Assembly (NCBI RefSeq): GCF_003990915.1
Contig: NZ_BHXQ01000002.1
Location: forward strand, 496,001 to 560,000
Direction: 5' to 3'
Origin: Chryseotalea sanaruensis
GTDB taxonomy: Bacteria; Bacteroidota; Bacteroidia; Cytophagales; Cyclobacteriaceae
Length of the DNA stretch: 64,000 bases
In this document: positions 52,263-60,886 of the stretch, piece after piece
How the letters are laid out: the number at the start of each line of letters is the position of its first letter
How positions within the stretch are numbered: the first letter of the stretch is position 1
The notes under the pieces: generated by a model
The model's database searches: none
Seen by the model: only the letters and a program-made list of their open reading frames with translations
What the model was told of the DNA's origin: nothing
Made by a program: the position numbers and the translations under genes

Positions 52263-53023
52263 CCATACTCCTTATAGAAGACGAAACATTAGCAGCAGAT
52301 CGATTGAAAAATATGCTGTTTGAAGTTGATGCAAACGTAGAACTTGTTGCTCAGCTAAAATCAGTGGAGACCTCCGTTCAATGGCTTCAGACTAATCCTC
52401 ATCCGAATCTTATACTTTCAGATATTCGGTTATTAGATGGCTTGTGCTTTGAAATTTTTGAAAGAGTTAAGGTTGATGTTCCGGTGATCTTTACAACAGC
52501 TTATGATCAATATGCCATGAAGGCTTTTGAAGTAAACAGTATTGATTATTTATTAAAACCTGTTGAGCCTGAAAAGCTGAGAATAGCGTTGGAAAAGGCG
52601 AATAGAAGAGTTGTTAAGAGCGAGGCACAGCCGACCATAAATTACACTGAACTTATAAAGCTTATCCATAACCCTCAACAACAGTATAAGTCTAGGTTTA
52701 TGGTTAGGCTTGGTCAGAAAATTGTGGCTATTGCTGTCGAAAAGATCGCATACTTTTTCAGCGAAAGTAAACTAACTTATCTGGTCACAAATGATCAGAA
52801 GAAATATCCTATTGATCAGACCTTGGACGAACTTACTTCTCTCCTTGATCCGCGTATTTTCTTCCGTATCAACCGCCAGTTCATCATTACTTTTCAATCT
52901 ATTGCTGAGATTCATCCTTACTTTAAGGGAAGAATGAAATTAAATCTTTTGCCTACAACTACTGAGGAGGTAATCATTAGTTCAGAGCGGACACCTGAGT
53001 TTAAAAAGTGGATTGATCAGTAA
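52259..53023 (+). CDS. LytTR response regulator (system 2)
   Basis: Receiver domain: ILLIEDETLAADRLK acidic residues, phospho-acceptor Asp in LILSDIRLLDGLCFE, PVIFTTAYDQYAMKAFEVNS and DYLLKPVEPEKL. The LytTR domain occupies residues 145-254 (VRLGQKIVAIAVEKIAYFFS, IFFRINRQFIITF). Its likely targets are the 21-bp-spaced half-sites before both exported-protein genes. The overlap with the kinase gene implies coupled synthesis. Confidence 0.95.
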   Translation: MTILLIEDETLAADRLKNMLFEVDANVELVAQLKSVETSVQWLQTNPHPNLILSDIRLLDGLCFEIFERVKVDVPVIFTTAYDQYAMKAFEVNSIDYLLKPVEPEKLRIALEKANRRVVKSEAQPTINYTELIKLIHNPQQQYKSRFMVRLGQKIVAIAVEKIAYFFSESKLTYLVTNDQKKYPIDQTLDELTSLLDPRIFFRINRQFIITFQSIAEIHPYFKGRMKLNLLPTTTEEVIISSERTPEFKKWIDQ

Positions 53024-53039
53024 AAACTGAGACACTTTA

Positions 53040-53114
53040 TATCCCGATTCATCCCCCACATGTTCCGTTTTGTCCTGACTCTATTCTAAAGAGCACAACT
53101 TCAGACGAGTTTAG
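53040..53114 (+). promoter_or_regulatory. LytTR-type operator and promoter of exported protein B
   Basis: TATCCCGATTC (53040-53050) and TGTTCCGTTTT (53061-53071) start exactly 21 bp apart and match 7 of the first 10 bases. At the same 46-bp offset as in the promoter of protein A lies GAGTTTAG (53107-53114), four of six matches to the -7 consensus, so the element is weak and activation probably required. The sequence ATATCCCGATT at 53039 is identical to that before gene A. Confidence 0.55.
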
Positions 53115-53144
53115 CAGTATAATCAGCAACCATAAAAAATTATT

Positions 53145-54395
53145 ATGAAAATAACTGCTAGCATACTCGGCTTAATTATGTTGTGCGCTTCACTTAACAC
53201 AACCGCACAAGATGAGGGGTTTATCTACGGAAAAGTTTATATGCACGATGATCGTGTGTATGAAGGCCCGATTCGTTGGGGTAAGGAAGAAGTTTACTGG
53301 ATTGATATTTTCAATGCTGGTAAAGAGAAAAATCCCAATTTGAAATACCTTTCTTCACGCGAGCGTGATGAACTTGAAAGAAGACAGAACGATTGGGGTT
53401 ATTGGAGTGGAAGCTTTTGGACAAAATGGGTAGGCGCTGATTGGAGTAATGGAAATGGCGATTTTACGCATCAGTTTTCTTGTCAGTTTGGCGAGTTAAA
53501 AAGTATTGAGCCTGCAGGCAGAAAATATGTGGATGTTGAATTACAAAACGGTGCCAAGTTCGCTTTGCTAGGTGAGGGATATAATGATGTAGGACTTGAG
53601 ATTAGAATAATGGATGCTGAAATGGGTCAGATTGAAGTGGAGTGGAATCGTATACGCAAAATTGAGTTTATAAAAACCCCGAAGCGAATTGAAAATAAGT
53701 TCGGCAATCCTTTATACGGGACGGTTGAGGCCTATGGTAAAAAATTTACCGGTTACATTCAATGGGATCACGATGAAAGAATTTCAACGGATCGTTTAGA
53801 TGGAGATTCAGAAGATGGTGATTTGTCAATTGAAATGGGCAAAATAAGATCTATTGAGAGAATAGGTAATCGTAGCCTTGTGGTATTAAAATCAGGCAGA
53901 GAATTGCGCATGGATGGCAGTAATGATGTAAGTAGTGGGCACAGGGGAGTGATTATCATGAATAAAGATTTTCCGGCAATCGATATACCGTGGAATGAGT
54001 TTGATAAAGTAACGTTTAATGAATTTATCGGTTCGCCTGCTGTGATCTATTCTGATTTCAATAAGCAAAAATCTTTGACGGGAACCGTTACAACCCAAGA
54101 GGGTAAAACCCTTAGCGGGAAAATTGTGTATGACCTGGATGAGGAGTTTGAGTTTGAACTATTGCAAGGGAAAAACAATGACTTTGAGTACACTATTCCC
54201 TTTCATAAAATAAAAAGAATGGAGTTGACCAGTTCGTATCGTTGTATGGTTGAACTAAAAACAGGAGAGAAAATTTCACTTGAAGATGCGCAGGATGTTA
54301 ACGAAAAGAATCAAGGCTTACTTGTTTTCACGTCAGCCAATTCAGATCCTGAATATATTCGATGGGAAGATGTTAAGTCAATTGACTTTAAGTAA
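53145..54395 (+). CDS. Exported protein B with three beta-rich repeats (paralog of A)
   Basis: A signal peptide (LGLIMLCASLNTTAQ) leads to DEGFIYGKVYMHDDRVYEGP, then a second unit at PLYGTVEAYGKKFTGYIQWD and a third at KSLTGTVTTQEGKTLSGKIV. Each unit has the G.V...(T/E)G.I.W and GD..I.F/..I.SI patterns, and the last ends SDPEYIRWEDVKSIDFK, nearly the same as protein A's end. No catalytic motif is visible; no family known to me. The mature protein is of similar length to A. It is transcribed from its own promoter with LytTR half-sites and is followed by an intrinsic terminator, which closes the four-gene locus. Confidence 0.82.
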   Translation: MKITASILGLIMLCASLNTTAQDEGFIYGKVYMHDDRVYEGPIRWGKEEVYWIDIFNAGKEKNPNLKYLSSRERDELERRQNDWGYWSGSFWTKWVGADWSNGNGDFTHQFSCQFGELKSIEPAGRKYVDVELQNGAKFALLGEGYNDVGLEIRIMDAEMGQIEVEWNRIRKIEFIKTPKRIENKFGNPLYGTVEAYGKKFTGYIQWDHDERISTDRLDGDSEDGDLSIEMGKIRSIERIGNRSLVVLKSGRELRMDGSNDVSSGHRGVIIMNKDFPAIDIPWNEFDKVTFNEFIGSPAVIYSDFNKQKSLTGTVTTQEGKTLSGKIVYDLDEEFEFELLQGKNNDFEYTIPFHKIKRMELTSSYRCMVELKTGEKISLEDAQDVNEKNQGLLVFTSANSDPEYIRWEDVKSIDFK

Positions 54396-54430
54396 CACGA
54401 TTGCTAATTGGTTTAGGTTTCTGTTACTTA

Positions 54431-54454
54431 ATCCTGCCTCGTGAGAGGCAGGAT
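54431..54454. terminator. Terminator after exported protein B
   Basis: ATCCTGCCTC (54431-54440) and GAGGCAGGAT (54445-54454) form a 10-bp stem with a 4-nt loop, followed by a run of T to 54460. It ends the LytTR system 2 locus and can also serve the convergent amidohydrolase gene. Confidence 0.88.
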
Positions 54455-54478
54455 TTTTTTATGCAGTTACTTACGAAG

Positions 54479-55567
54479 TTATTTAGGAAACATACTTTTA
54501 TCGATGCCAGGTAATATGCGTAGAGCATTTTTATAATAAATTTTCTTCAACACATCATCTGGTAAATCCAAACCATACATACGCCAAAAGGCATGATAGC
54601 GTTTGTGGTAAGGGAAATATTCATCAGCACTTTCTAATACACGGAAGTATGTCTCGTATTCGGCAGGCACCCAACTATCCTTGCCAAACAATACACGGTC
54701 CTGATACTTAACCATAAACTCACGTGCAGCACGGGGTTGACGACCTAACTCTGCAATTACAGCGCCTATCTCTACCACAACGTTGGGCATTTCATCCAGT
54801 AATGAACCTAGTTTTTTTAAATCATTCGGAAACCATGCCATGTGTGCAGCTATGAAGGTTGTCTTCTTATGTTTTTTAAAAATATTATGCTGCTCATTAA
54901 TAATGGTTTCCCAAGGTGCAGGATCATTATCACCCCGCTGGCGACCTTCATGGGTTTTCAACTCAAGCCAACGTTCATTATTGGCATCCATTGGTTGCCA
55001 GAATTGCTTAGGATCGGCAGAGTGAATTAGAACGGGAATACCTAACTCACCACACTTAGCCCAGATCGGATCAATGCGTGGGTCGTCAATGCGAATACGA
55101 TTTCCTTTGCTGTCTTTAGCTGTCATACCAAGGTTTTTATAAATCTTCAAACCCTGTGCACCCTTTTTCACATCCTCTTCTAGCTGTTTTAACATGCGCG
55201 ACTGCCATTCTGCATCATCAATCGCACTGAAATCCATATTAGTAAATACAACGAAGCGCTTTGGAAAATTTTCTTTTACATTTTTCAGAGAACCTTCAAG
55301 GTGCTCTGTGCTCCCTCTACCTCGGCCACTTAGATTCACCATCACCGCCATATTGAGTTTATCCATTTCGGCAGTAAGGTTAGCCAGGTTTTGGCTGGGC
55401 ATGTTGAATTGATGATTATGAATATCTATAAAAGGAAAACGAGCTTTAGCGATCCTTGTTTCCTTCACAACCAGCGTTGAAGGTGGGTCGTAGGCTTCAA
55501 AATCCATGTTCTGACTAAAGGCAGTACTCAAACTGATGATAAATAAGGAGGTAAGCAGTGCTTTCAT
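54479..55567 (-). CDS. Exported amidohydrolase (amidohydrolase 2 family)
   Basis: A signal peptide (LLTSLFIISLSTAFSQ) precedes a metal-dependent TIM-barrel: FIDIHNHQFNMP (HxH), GLKIYKNLGM (Lys region), IPVLIHSADPKQFW and TFIAAHMAWFPND (later His residues), RVLFGKDSWVPAEY (Asp). This group includes decarboxylases and hydrolases of ring compounds (ACMSD, OMP decarboxylase-like). The substrate is unknown and neighbours give no clue. Confidence 0.88.
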   Translation of the reverse strand: MKALLTSLFIISLSTAFSQNMDFEAYDPPSTLVVKETRIAKARFPFIDIHNHQFNMPSQNLANLTAEMDKLNMAVMVNLSGRGRGSTEHLEGSLKNVKENFPKRFVVFTNMDFSAIDDAEWQSRMLKQLEEDVKKGAQGLKIYKNLGMTAKDSKGNRIRIDDPRIDPIWAKCGELGIPVLIHSADPKQFWQPMDANNERWLELKTHEGRQRGDNDPAPWETIINEQHNIFKKHKKTTFIAAHMAWFPNDLKKLGSLLDEMPNVVVEIGAVIAELGRQPRAAREFMVKYQDRVLFGKDSWVPAEYETYFRVLESADEYFPYHKRYHAFWRMYGLDLPDDVLKKIYYKNALRILPGIDKSMFPK

Positions 55568-55655
55568 AAAGGATATTTCGACTAAGAACGTTAAAATTCA
55601 GGAATCGGTTTTCCAATATTTTGTTAACGGTAATAGCTTATTAAAATAGTTAAGA

Positions 55656-55684
55656 TTGTGTGTGAAAGTATTTTCCTAAATTCG
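55656..55684 (+). promoter_or_regulatory. Candidate promoter of the TPR protein gene
   Basis: TTG (55656-55658) and TAAATTCG (55677-55684), a one-mismatch TAnnTTTG box, are separated by 18 nt. The predicted start is near 55690, about 10 nt before the ATG. Confidence 0.4.
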
Positions 55685-55700
55685 AAGTCAAATTGCAGAC

Positions 55701-56801
55701 ATGAAGAATCTTATCCTTGTTTTATTGATATTAGTAAGCGCTGTGGCTGTAGCGCAGGATGTTGAAGCTTTAAAGAAAAAGCTTCAAGCAGGGGATTATG
55801 CTGCTGTAAAAGCAGAGGCTAGTAAAATGGTTGACACAAATCCTAAAAATAAAGCTGTATTGGTGTTGCGGGCACAGGCGCGCATGGGCTTGCAGGATTT
55901 TTATGGAGCTATAGGCGACCTGACTTTTGCGGTTGAGCAGGATTCCACATTTGCAGAAGCCTACAGTTTTAGAGGTGAAGCCAAAATGATGTTGGGTGAT
56001 GATGATGGTGCTATTACCGATTTGGATAAGTCTATCAGACTTAATCCAAAGAACGCAATTGCTTATACTAATCGTGGTCTGGCTAAATACAACATTGAAG
56101 ATTTACAAGGCGCTTATTTCGATTTCTCCAAAGCGCTTGAAATTGGACCAACAGATGCCGATAAATATTTTAACAGGGCCGTTGTAAAAGCTGAGTTAGG
56201 TGAATTCATCAGCGCGATAGATGATTACAACAAAGCCATAGAATTAGATAAGGCTGATGCGAATTTATTAAACTACCGTGGTGTTGCTTACTATAATATT
56301 GGAGAATTTGATAAGGCGATAGCCGACTACGATGCTGCCATTAAGTTAGATACCAAAGACGCATTAAAGTATGAAAACCGTGCACTATCTAAGAGCGCGA
56401 AAGAAGACTACAAAGGCGCGTTAGAAGACTACGATAAAGCCATTGAGTTATTTAATGAAGATCCTGAAACGTTTAACCTACGAGGTGTAATTAAATATAC
56501 ACTTGATGACAACGATGGGGCTATTGCTGATTACGACCAGGCTATTGCTTTAGACCCGCTTAATCCTATGTATTATGATAATCGCGCACTCAGCAAAACT
56601 GAGAAGGAAGATTATGTTGGTGCCATTGAAGATTATTCTATCTCTATCGATCTCTATCCATCCGACCCAGAAGCCTATTATCAACGGGCAATGGTTAAAA
56701 TATTAGCTGGAAATAAATACGATGCTTGTCTTGACTTAAAAAAAGCAGACGAATTAGGATCGCCAGAAGCAAAAGCTGAAATAAAAAAGAATTGTAAGTA
56801 A
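55701..56801 (+). CDS. Exported tetratricopeptide repeat protein
   Basis: A signal peptide (VLLILVSAVAVAQ) is followed by about nine TPR units to the C-terminus, each of the type AYSFRGEAKMMLGDDDGAIT and YENRALSKSAKEDYKGALED; the units are so regular that recent internal duplication is likely. The final residues contain a Cys-rich end (GNKYDACLDLKKAD and KKNCK). It is probably a periplasmic or surface scaffold. The PLP-enzyme gene follows after about 26 bp. Partner proteins are not identifiable. Confidence 0.9.
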   Translation: MKNLILVLLILVSAVAVAQDVEALKKKLQAGDYAAVKAEASKMVDTNPKNKAVLVLRAQARMGLQDFYGAIGDLTFAVEQDSTFAEAYSFRGEAKMMLGDDDGAITDLDKSIRLNPKNAIAYTNRGLAKYNIEDLQGAYFDFSKALEIGPTDADKYFNRAVVKAELGEFISAIDDYNKAIELDKADANLLNYRGVAYYNIGEFDKAIADYDAAIKLDTKDALKYENRALSKSAKEDYKGALEDYDKAIELFNEDPETFNLRGVIKYTLDDNDGAIADYDQAIALDPLNPMYYDNRALSKTEKEDYVGAIEDYSISIDLYPSDPEAYYQRAMVKILAGNKYDACLDLKKADELGSPEAKAEIKKNCK

Positions 56802-56827
56802 GCTAAGACTTACTTAATCCGTATTGA

Positions 56828-57706
56828 ATGCTCACTTATTCAAATACCCCTGTTCAAACACTACAACATCCTCTTTTTGATGAGCACAATCTGCAAGTGC
56901 TCATCAAGCGTGAAGATTTAAACCATCCCTTTGTAAGTGGTAATAAATGGTGGAAGCTGAATTATAATCTGGAGGAAGCAAAGAAGCTTGGGTACACTAC
57001 ACTTCTTACTTTTGGTGGAGCACATTCAAACCATATTTATGCAACGGCAGCTGCTGCCAAAGAAGTTGGATTAAAAGCTATTGGTATTATTAGGGGTGAT
57101 GAATTGTCTGTGCAGAACAATGCAACCCTACGCTTTGCACATGAACAAGGTATGGACTTGCATTTTGTTTCAAGAGAAGATTATAGAAAAAGGAATGAGC
57201 AGAACTTTACAAATACTTTAATTAATAAGTTTGGTAAGGCGTATATCATTCCGGAAGGAGGCACAAATAATTTAGCTGTACAAGGTGTAGCATTATTTAG
57301 CGCCAAGCTCCATCAAGAAATTGATTTTGATTATTTATGTTGTGCAGTTGGTACCGGAGGAACTTTAGCAGGATTGATTAAGGGATTACCGCATAAGAAG
57401 CTACTTGGCTTTTCTTCCTTAAAAGGAAATTTTATGGAAGCCGAAGTAAAAAAAGTATTACAATCTGACGCAACCAATTGGACTATAAATAGCGACTATC
57501 ATTTTGGAGGTTATGGGAAGTACAATCAAGTGTTGCTTGACTTTATTAACAAAGCTGAAAAGGATTTTAACATTCCGCTGGAACAAGTATACACTGGAAA
57601 AATGTTTTTCGGAGTACTTGATTTAATAAGCAGAAACTTTTTTCCTGAGAAAAGTAAAATTTTGCTTCTACACACGGGTGGCATGCAGGGTAAAATTCAA
57701 GGTTAA
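56828..57706 (+). CDS. PLP-dependent enzyme of the ACC deaminase/D-cysteine desulfhydrase family
   Basis: Fold-type II PLP enzyme. The lysine that binds PLP is in VSGNKWWKLNYNLEEAKKLG; TFGGAHSNHIYATAAAAKEV and CAVGTGGTLAGLIKGLP follow the family. Both D-cysteine desulfhydrase and ACC deaminase belong here, and the exact substrate cannot be decided by eye; many bacterial members act on D-cysteine. The stop codon overlaps by 4 bp with the convergent cryptochrome-type gene. Confidence 0.85.
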   Translation: MLTYSNTPVQTLQHPLFDEHNLQVLIKREDLNHPFVSGNKWWKLNYNLEEAKKLGYTTLLTFGGAHSNHIYATAAAAKEVGLKAIGIIRGDELSVQNNATLRFAHEQGMDLHFVSREDYRKRNEQNFTNTLINKFGKAYIIPEGGTNNLAVQGVALFSAKLHQEIDFDYLCCAVGTGGTLAGLIKGLPHKKLLGFSSLKGNFMEAEVKKVLQSDATNWTINSDYHFGGYGKYNQVLLDFINKAEKDFNIPLEQVYTGKMFFGVLDLISRNFFPEKSKILLLHTGGMQGKIQG

Positions 57707-59043
57707 GAAATCACTTTTGATTCATGCGTATTTTTAGAAACATCAATATTGTCAGCTAACCAATGTCTTACATATTTGCCTTTCGGATCATATTTTCTTA
57801 TCTGACTTTCTGTATTAAAGTAACGGTCTTCTCTGGGATCATTACCTACCCCTGCAACATAGGCCCAGTTAAGCCAATTGCTTGATACATCATAATCGAC
57901 TAACTGACTTTCAAACCAGGCTGCGCCCCAAGTCCAGTTTACTTTGTAGTCTTTGGCAAGGTAGCTTGCCACATTTTGTCTTCCCCGATTACTCATGAAT
58001 CCGGTATGCAGTAATTCCCTCATGTTTGCATCAATGAAATCTACTCCTATTTCACCAAGACGCCATTTTTCGAATAATACAGCATCATTCGTACTTACAA
58101 ATGCTTTATTTCTGATGCCCTTGCGCTGAAAAATTTTGACTCCGAATTTCTTGGCTGCAAAGCGGAAGTAATCACGCCACAACAATTCGAAAATAAGCCA
58201 ATATGTAGAATCATTTTTTACACGTTCTTGCTCATAGCGCTTCACCTCGTTATAAATTGTACGAGGAGAAATACAACCTAAAGCAAGCCAAGCTGAAAAC
58301 TTCGAAGAGTAATCGGAGCCTAGTAATTCATTTCGAGTTTCTTTGTAAGTACGCAGCAGATCCTTTTCCCAGAAATATTCCTGCAAGCGCTCCTGAGCAT
58401 TTTGCTCACCACCTCTAAATTCAATGGCACAGCGATTATCTTTTAATGCAGGAGTAAAACCAAAATCTTGAATTGTTGGAATGTTAGTAGATTCAATCTC
58501 TTGTTGGTACGCTATTTCAGCAATGGAAAAGATTTTTCTAACACTTGATTCTTGTTCTATCTCTTTTCTGAAATTGGTAAAAGTATCTGGTAACCTATTG
58601 ATAGGCCACGGAATATCATCTGCATGATATAAAGTGTTTTGCCAGTATAATTCGATGGGCACACCAAATTTTTCCAACTGTAATTCAATAGCATACTGTG
58701 TGGCTAACTCTTCACTCCCAACTTCTTGCGAAGCATAGACAGCAGTGATTTTAAGTTCCTTTACAAGTTGTGGTATAATATCTTCTGCACGACCAACGAA
58801 CACATGTAAGTCTGCATTGAGCTTTTGTAATGAAGATTTAAGCGCTGTAAGACTTTCAAGTAGAAATTGTGTTCTGAAATATCCGGTTTTAGGAAACCCC
58901 AATTTGCCAGGTTGAAATTGTGCCGGATCAATAATGTAGACTGGTAAAACAAAAGATGCCTTGGCCGAAGCTCGAAACAATATTTCATTGTCGAGCAAAC
59001 GCAATTCGTTTTTAAACCAAAGCAGACTTCTCTTCTCCTTCAT
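57703..59043 (-). CDS. DASH-type cryptochrome/photolyase
   Basis: Two-domain flavoprotein: an N-terminal Rossmann domain for the antenna (LLWFKNELRLLDNEILFR; IDPAQF) and a helical FAD domain with LGCISPRTIYNEVKRYEQER, WRDYFRFAAKKFG, GFMSNRGRQNVASYLAKDY and WGAAWFESQLVDYDVSSNW, ending ESQIRKYDPKGKYVRHWL. These C-terminal motifs are those of CRY-DASH proteins, which repair CPD lesions in single-stranded DNA or act as blue-light sensors. The 446 residues fit. It is convergent with the PLP enzyme gene. Confidence 0.9.
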   Translation of the reverse strand: MKEKRSLLWFKNELRLLDNEILFRASAKASFVLPVYIIDPAQFQPGKLGFPKTGYFRTQFLLESLTALKSSLQKLNADLHVFVGRAEDIIPQLVKELKITAVYASQEVGSEELATQYAIELQLEKFGVPIELYWQNTLYHADDIPWPINRLPDTFTNFRKEIEQESSVRKIFSIAEIAYQQEIESTNIPTIQDFGFTPALKDNRCAIEFRGGEQNAQERLQEYFWEKDLLRTYKETRNELLGSDYSSKFSAWLALGCISPRTIYNEVKRYEQERVKNDSTYWLIFELLWRDYFRFAAKKFGVKIFQRKGIRNKAFVSTNDAVLFEKWRLGEIGVDFIDANMRELLHTGFMSNRGRQNVASYLAKDYKVNWTWGAAWFESQLVDYDVSSNWLNWAYVAGVGNDPREDRYFNTESQIRKYDPKGKYVRHWLADNIDVSKNTHESKVIS

Positions 59044-59107
59044 GATTTAATTAACCATGAAGAAGAAAAGAAGTTTTATAAAAATGATTATTTGTATTGG
59101 ATAGGAA

Positions 59108-60181
59108 TTAATTACTGCCCTCTGCCATTTTTTCAGCACTATCGGCAATGCGCAATTGTTCAATAAAATCATCGATGTCGCCATTCATCACAGCCGGCAG
59201 GTTATGGGTTGTAAATCCAATGCGATGGTCAGTAACCCTGCTCTGTGGATAGTTGTAGGTTCTTATTTTTTCGGAGCGGTCTCCACTGCGAACTAGTGAT
59301 CTTCGTGCTGCGCCAACCTCACTATGCTGTTTCTCTACTTCCATTTCGTACAGTTTGGTCTTCAGCATTTGCATAGCCCTTTCGCGGTTACCATGCTGCG
59401 AGCGTTCTACCTGACAGGTAATAACGATACCGGTAGGTTTGTGGGTCATTTGTACTTTGGTTTCTACCTTGTTTACGTTCTGCCCACCTGCACCACCTGA
59501 ACGGGAAGTTTGTACCTCAATATCGGCAGGGTTAATTTCTACAGCCCCCACTTCATCTACCTCGGGTAAAGCCACAACAGAAGCAGCAGAAGTATGCACA
59601 CGACCCTGAGTTTCAGTAGCGGGCACACGTTGTACACGATGTACGCCTGATTCAAACTTGAGTAAACCATAAGCGCCATCGCCACTAACGCTGCAAATAA
59701 TTTCTTTGTAACCTCCGGCAGTACCATCAGTAAAATCGAGGGCGGTCATTTTTAAACCTCGCTTGTCACAAAAACGCTGATACATTCGCCACAAATCACC
59801 AGCAAAAATGGAAGCCTCATCACCACCCGTTCCGGCACGAATTTCCAGCAATACATTTTTGTCGTCATTGGGATCTTTTGGGATCAGCATGTCGCGCAAC
59901 TCAAGGTCTTGTGCTTCAGCTTTAGGCTGTAGCTCTTCAATTTCCATCTTGGCCATCTCGCGCAGCTCCTGATCTTTCTCCTTTTCGAGTACCTCTTTAG
60001 CTTGTTTTAAATGGGCAAGCGTTTTAGCGTATTGATCGTATTTTTCAACAATTTTCCCCAAATCACGGTACTCCTTCCCTAGTTGAGAGGACTTTTTGGC
60101 ATTATTAACGATGTCTGGCTGAACCATTAGTTGTCCAACCTCCTCAAAACGCAACTTTATTTCTTCTAATTTCTCAATCAT
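59108..60181 (-). CDS. prfA: Peptide chain release factor 1
   Basis: Ends translation at UAA and UAG. The stop-codon recognition tripeptide PAT (PxT) is at residues 187-189, and the peptidyl-hydrolysis loop [10 protein letters not shown] contains Gly-Gly-Gln at 232-234. [20 protein letters not shown] in the domain 2 start is conserved, and 357 residues is the normal size. Many genes here end in TGA, so RF2 must be encoded elsewhere. Confidence 0.96.
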   Translation of the reverse strand: MIEKLEEIKLRFEEVGQLMVQPDIVNNAKKSSQLGKEYRDLGKIVEKYDQYAKTLAHLKQAKEVLEKEKDQELREMAKMEIEELQPKAEAQDLELRDMLIPKDPNDDKNVLLEIRAGTGGDEASIFAGDLWRMYQRFCDKRGLKMTALDFTDGTAGGYKEIICSVSGDGAYGLLKFESGVHRVQRVPATETQGRVHTSAASVVALPEVDEVGAVEINPADIEVQTSRSGGAGGQNVNKVETKVQMTHKPTGIVITCQVERSQHGNRERAMQMLKTKLYEMEVEKQHSEVGAARRSLVRSGDRSEKIRTYNYPQSRVTDHRIGFTTHNLPAVMNGDIDDFIEQLRIADSAEKMAEGSN

Positions 60182-60283
60182 AACCTAAAACAGGCGCAAA
60201 AATAATGAAAAAGTAACCAGTGGACAGTATAGAGTAGGCAGGCGTTTACCTTGTTTGTATTTTGCAGTCAAAAGCTGAGGATT

Positions 60284-60751
60284 ATGAAAAAAATTAGATT
60301 TGGATGCTTGGTAATATTAAGTGTTGTGGCGATTTCTTGTGGAGGTGGGTTAACCGATGAACAACGCAAGAAAATTAAGAACGAGATGGAGACCAATCAA
60401 ATTAAGAAAATCAGTGAAGCTGAAATAACAGAGGCCACCATGACCAATGGCCGTAGACTAGCAGAAATATTGAAGACCTCAGTCAGGGCTGACTCATTGG
60501 CCCAAGCGGAAAATGTAAAAATTAAATGGTTGCAAGCCGGGCAGGAAGACGTTACAGACATGGAACGCCAGCTAATTGAAGCTTACCTGACACAACTTAC
60601 GGGTGGAAGTATGGATAACGTTCAAAAAATAGGAACAGATTCACTCCTTTATACGGTTCCTGTTATTGTAAAAAGAGAAGATGGCGTTGATGAGGTGAAA
60701 GGAATCTGGAGCATTTACTTTACAAGAAAACAGATAGTATTGGGTATTTAA
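60284..60751 (+). CDS. Uncharacterised lipoprotein
   Basis: MKKIRFGCLVILSVVAISC is a lipoprotein signal with lipobox VAISC (Cys19). The mature 136 residues begin GGGLTDEQRKKIKNEMETN and are mostly helical in the first half; KIGTDSLLYTVPVIVKREDG and ..GIWSIYFTRKQIVLGI end the protein as a beta-like part. Earlier in-frame ATG at 60251 would put 11 residues before the signal, so 60284 is chosen. No family recognised. Divergent from prfA. Confidence 0.75.
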   Translation: MKKIRFGCLVILSVVAISCGGGLTDEQRKKIKNEMETNQIKKISEAEITEATMTNGRRLAEILKTSVRADSLAQAENVKIKWLQAGQEDVTDMERQLIEAYLTQLTGGSMDNVQKIGTDSLLYTVPVIVKREDGVDEVKGIWSIYFTRKQIVLGI

Positions 60752-60805
60752 ATAATCCTCTTAGACACACCTAGTTTAAAAACGACAAGTTTAATTGAAA
60801 GGGAC

Positions 60806-60853
60806 AATCCGTCTGACCGCTGTTTATTTCAGCATACAGCGGTCTGACGGATT
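60806..60853. terminator. 18-bp perfect inverted repeat between convergent genes
   Basis: AATCCGTCTGACCGCTGT (60806-60823) and its exact complement (60836-60853) enclose a 12-nt loop, followed by a short T-rich stretch. The stem is unusually long; it could be a bidirectional terminator or a palindromic repeat element. Confidence 0.7.
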
Positions 60854-60886
60854 TTAGGCAAAGACGTGGCTTCGCGATTTACATAA

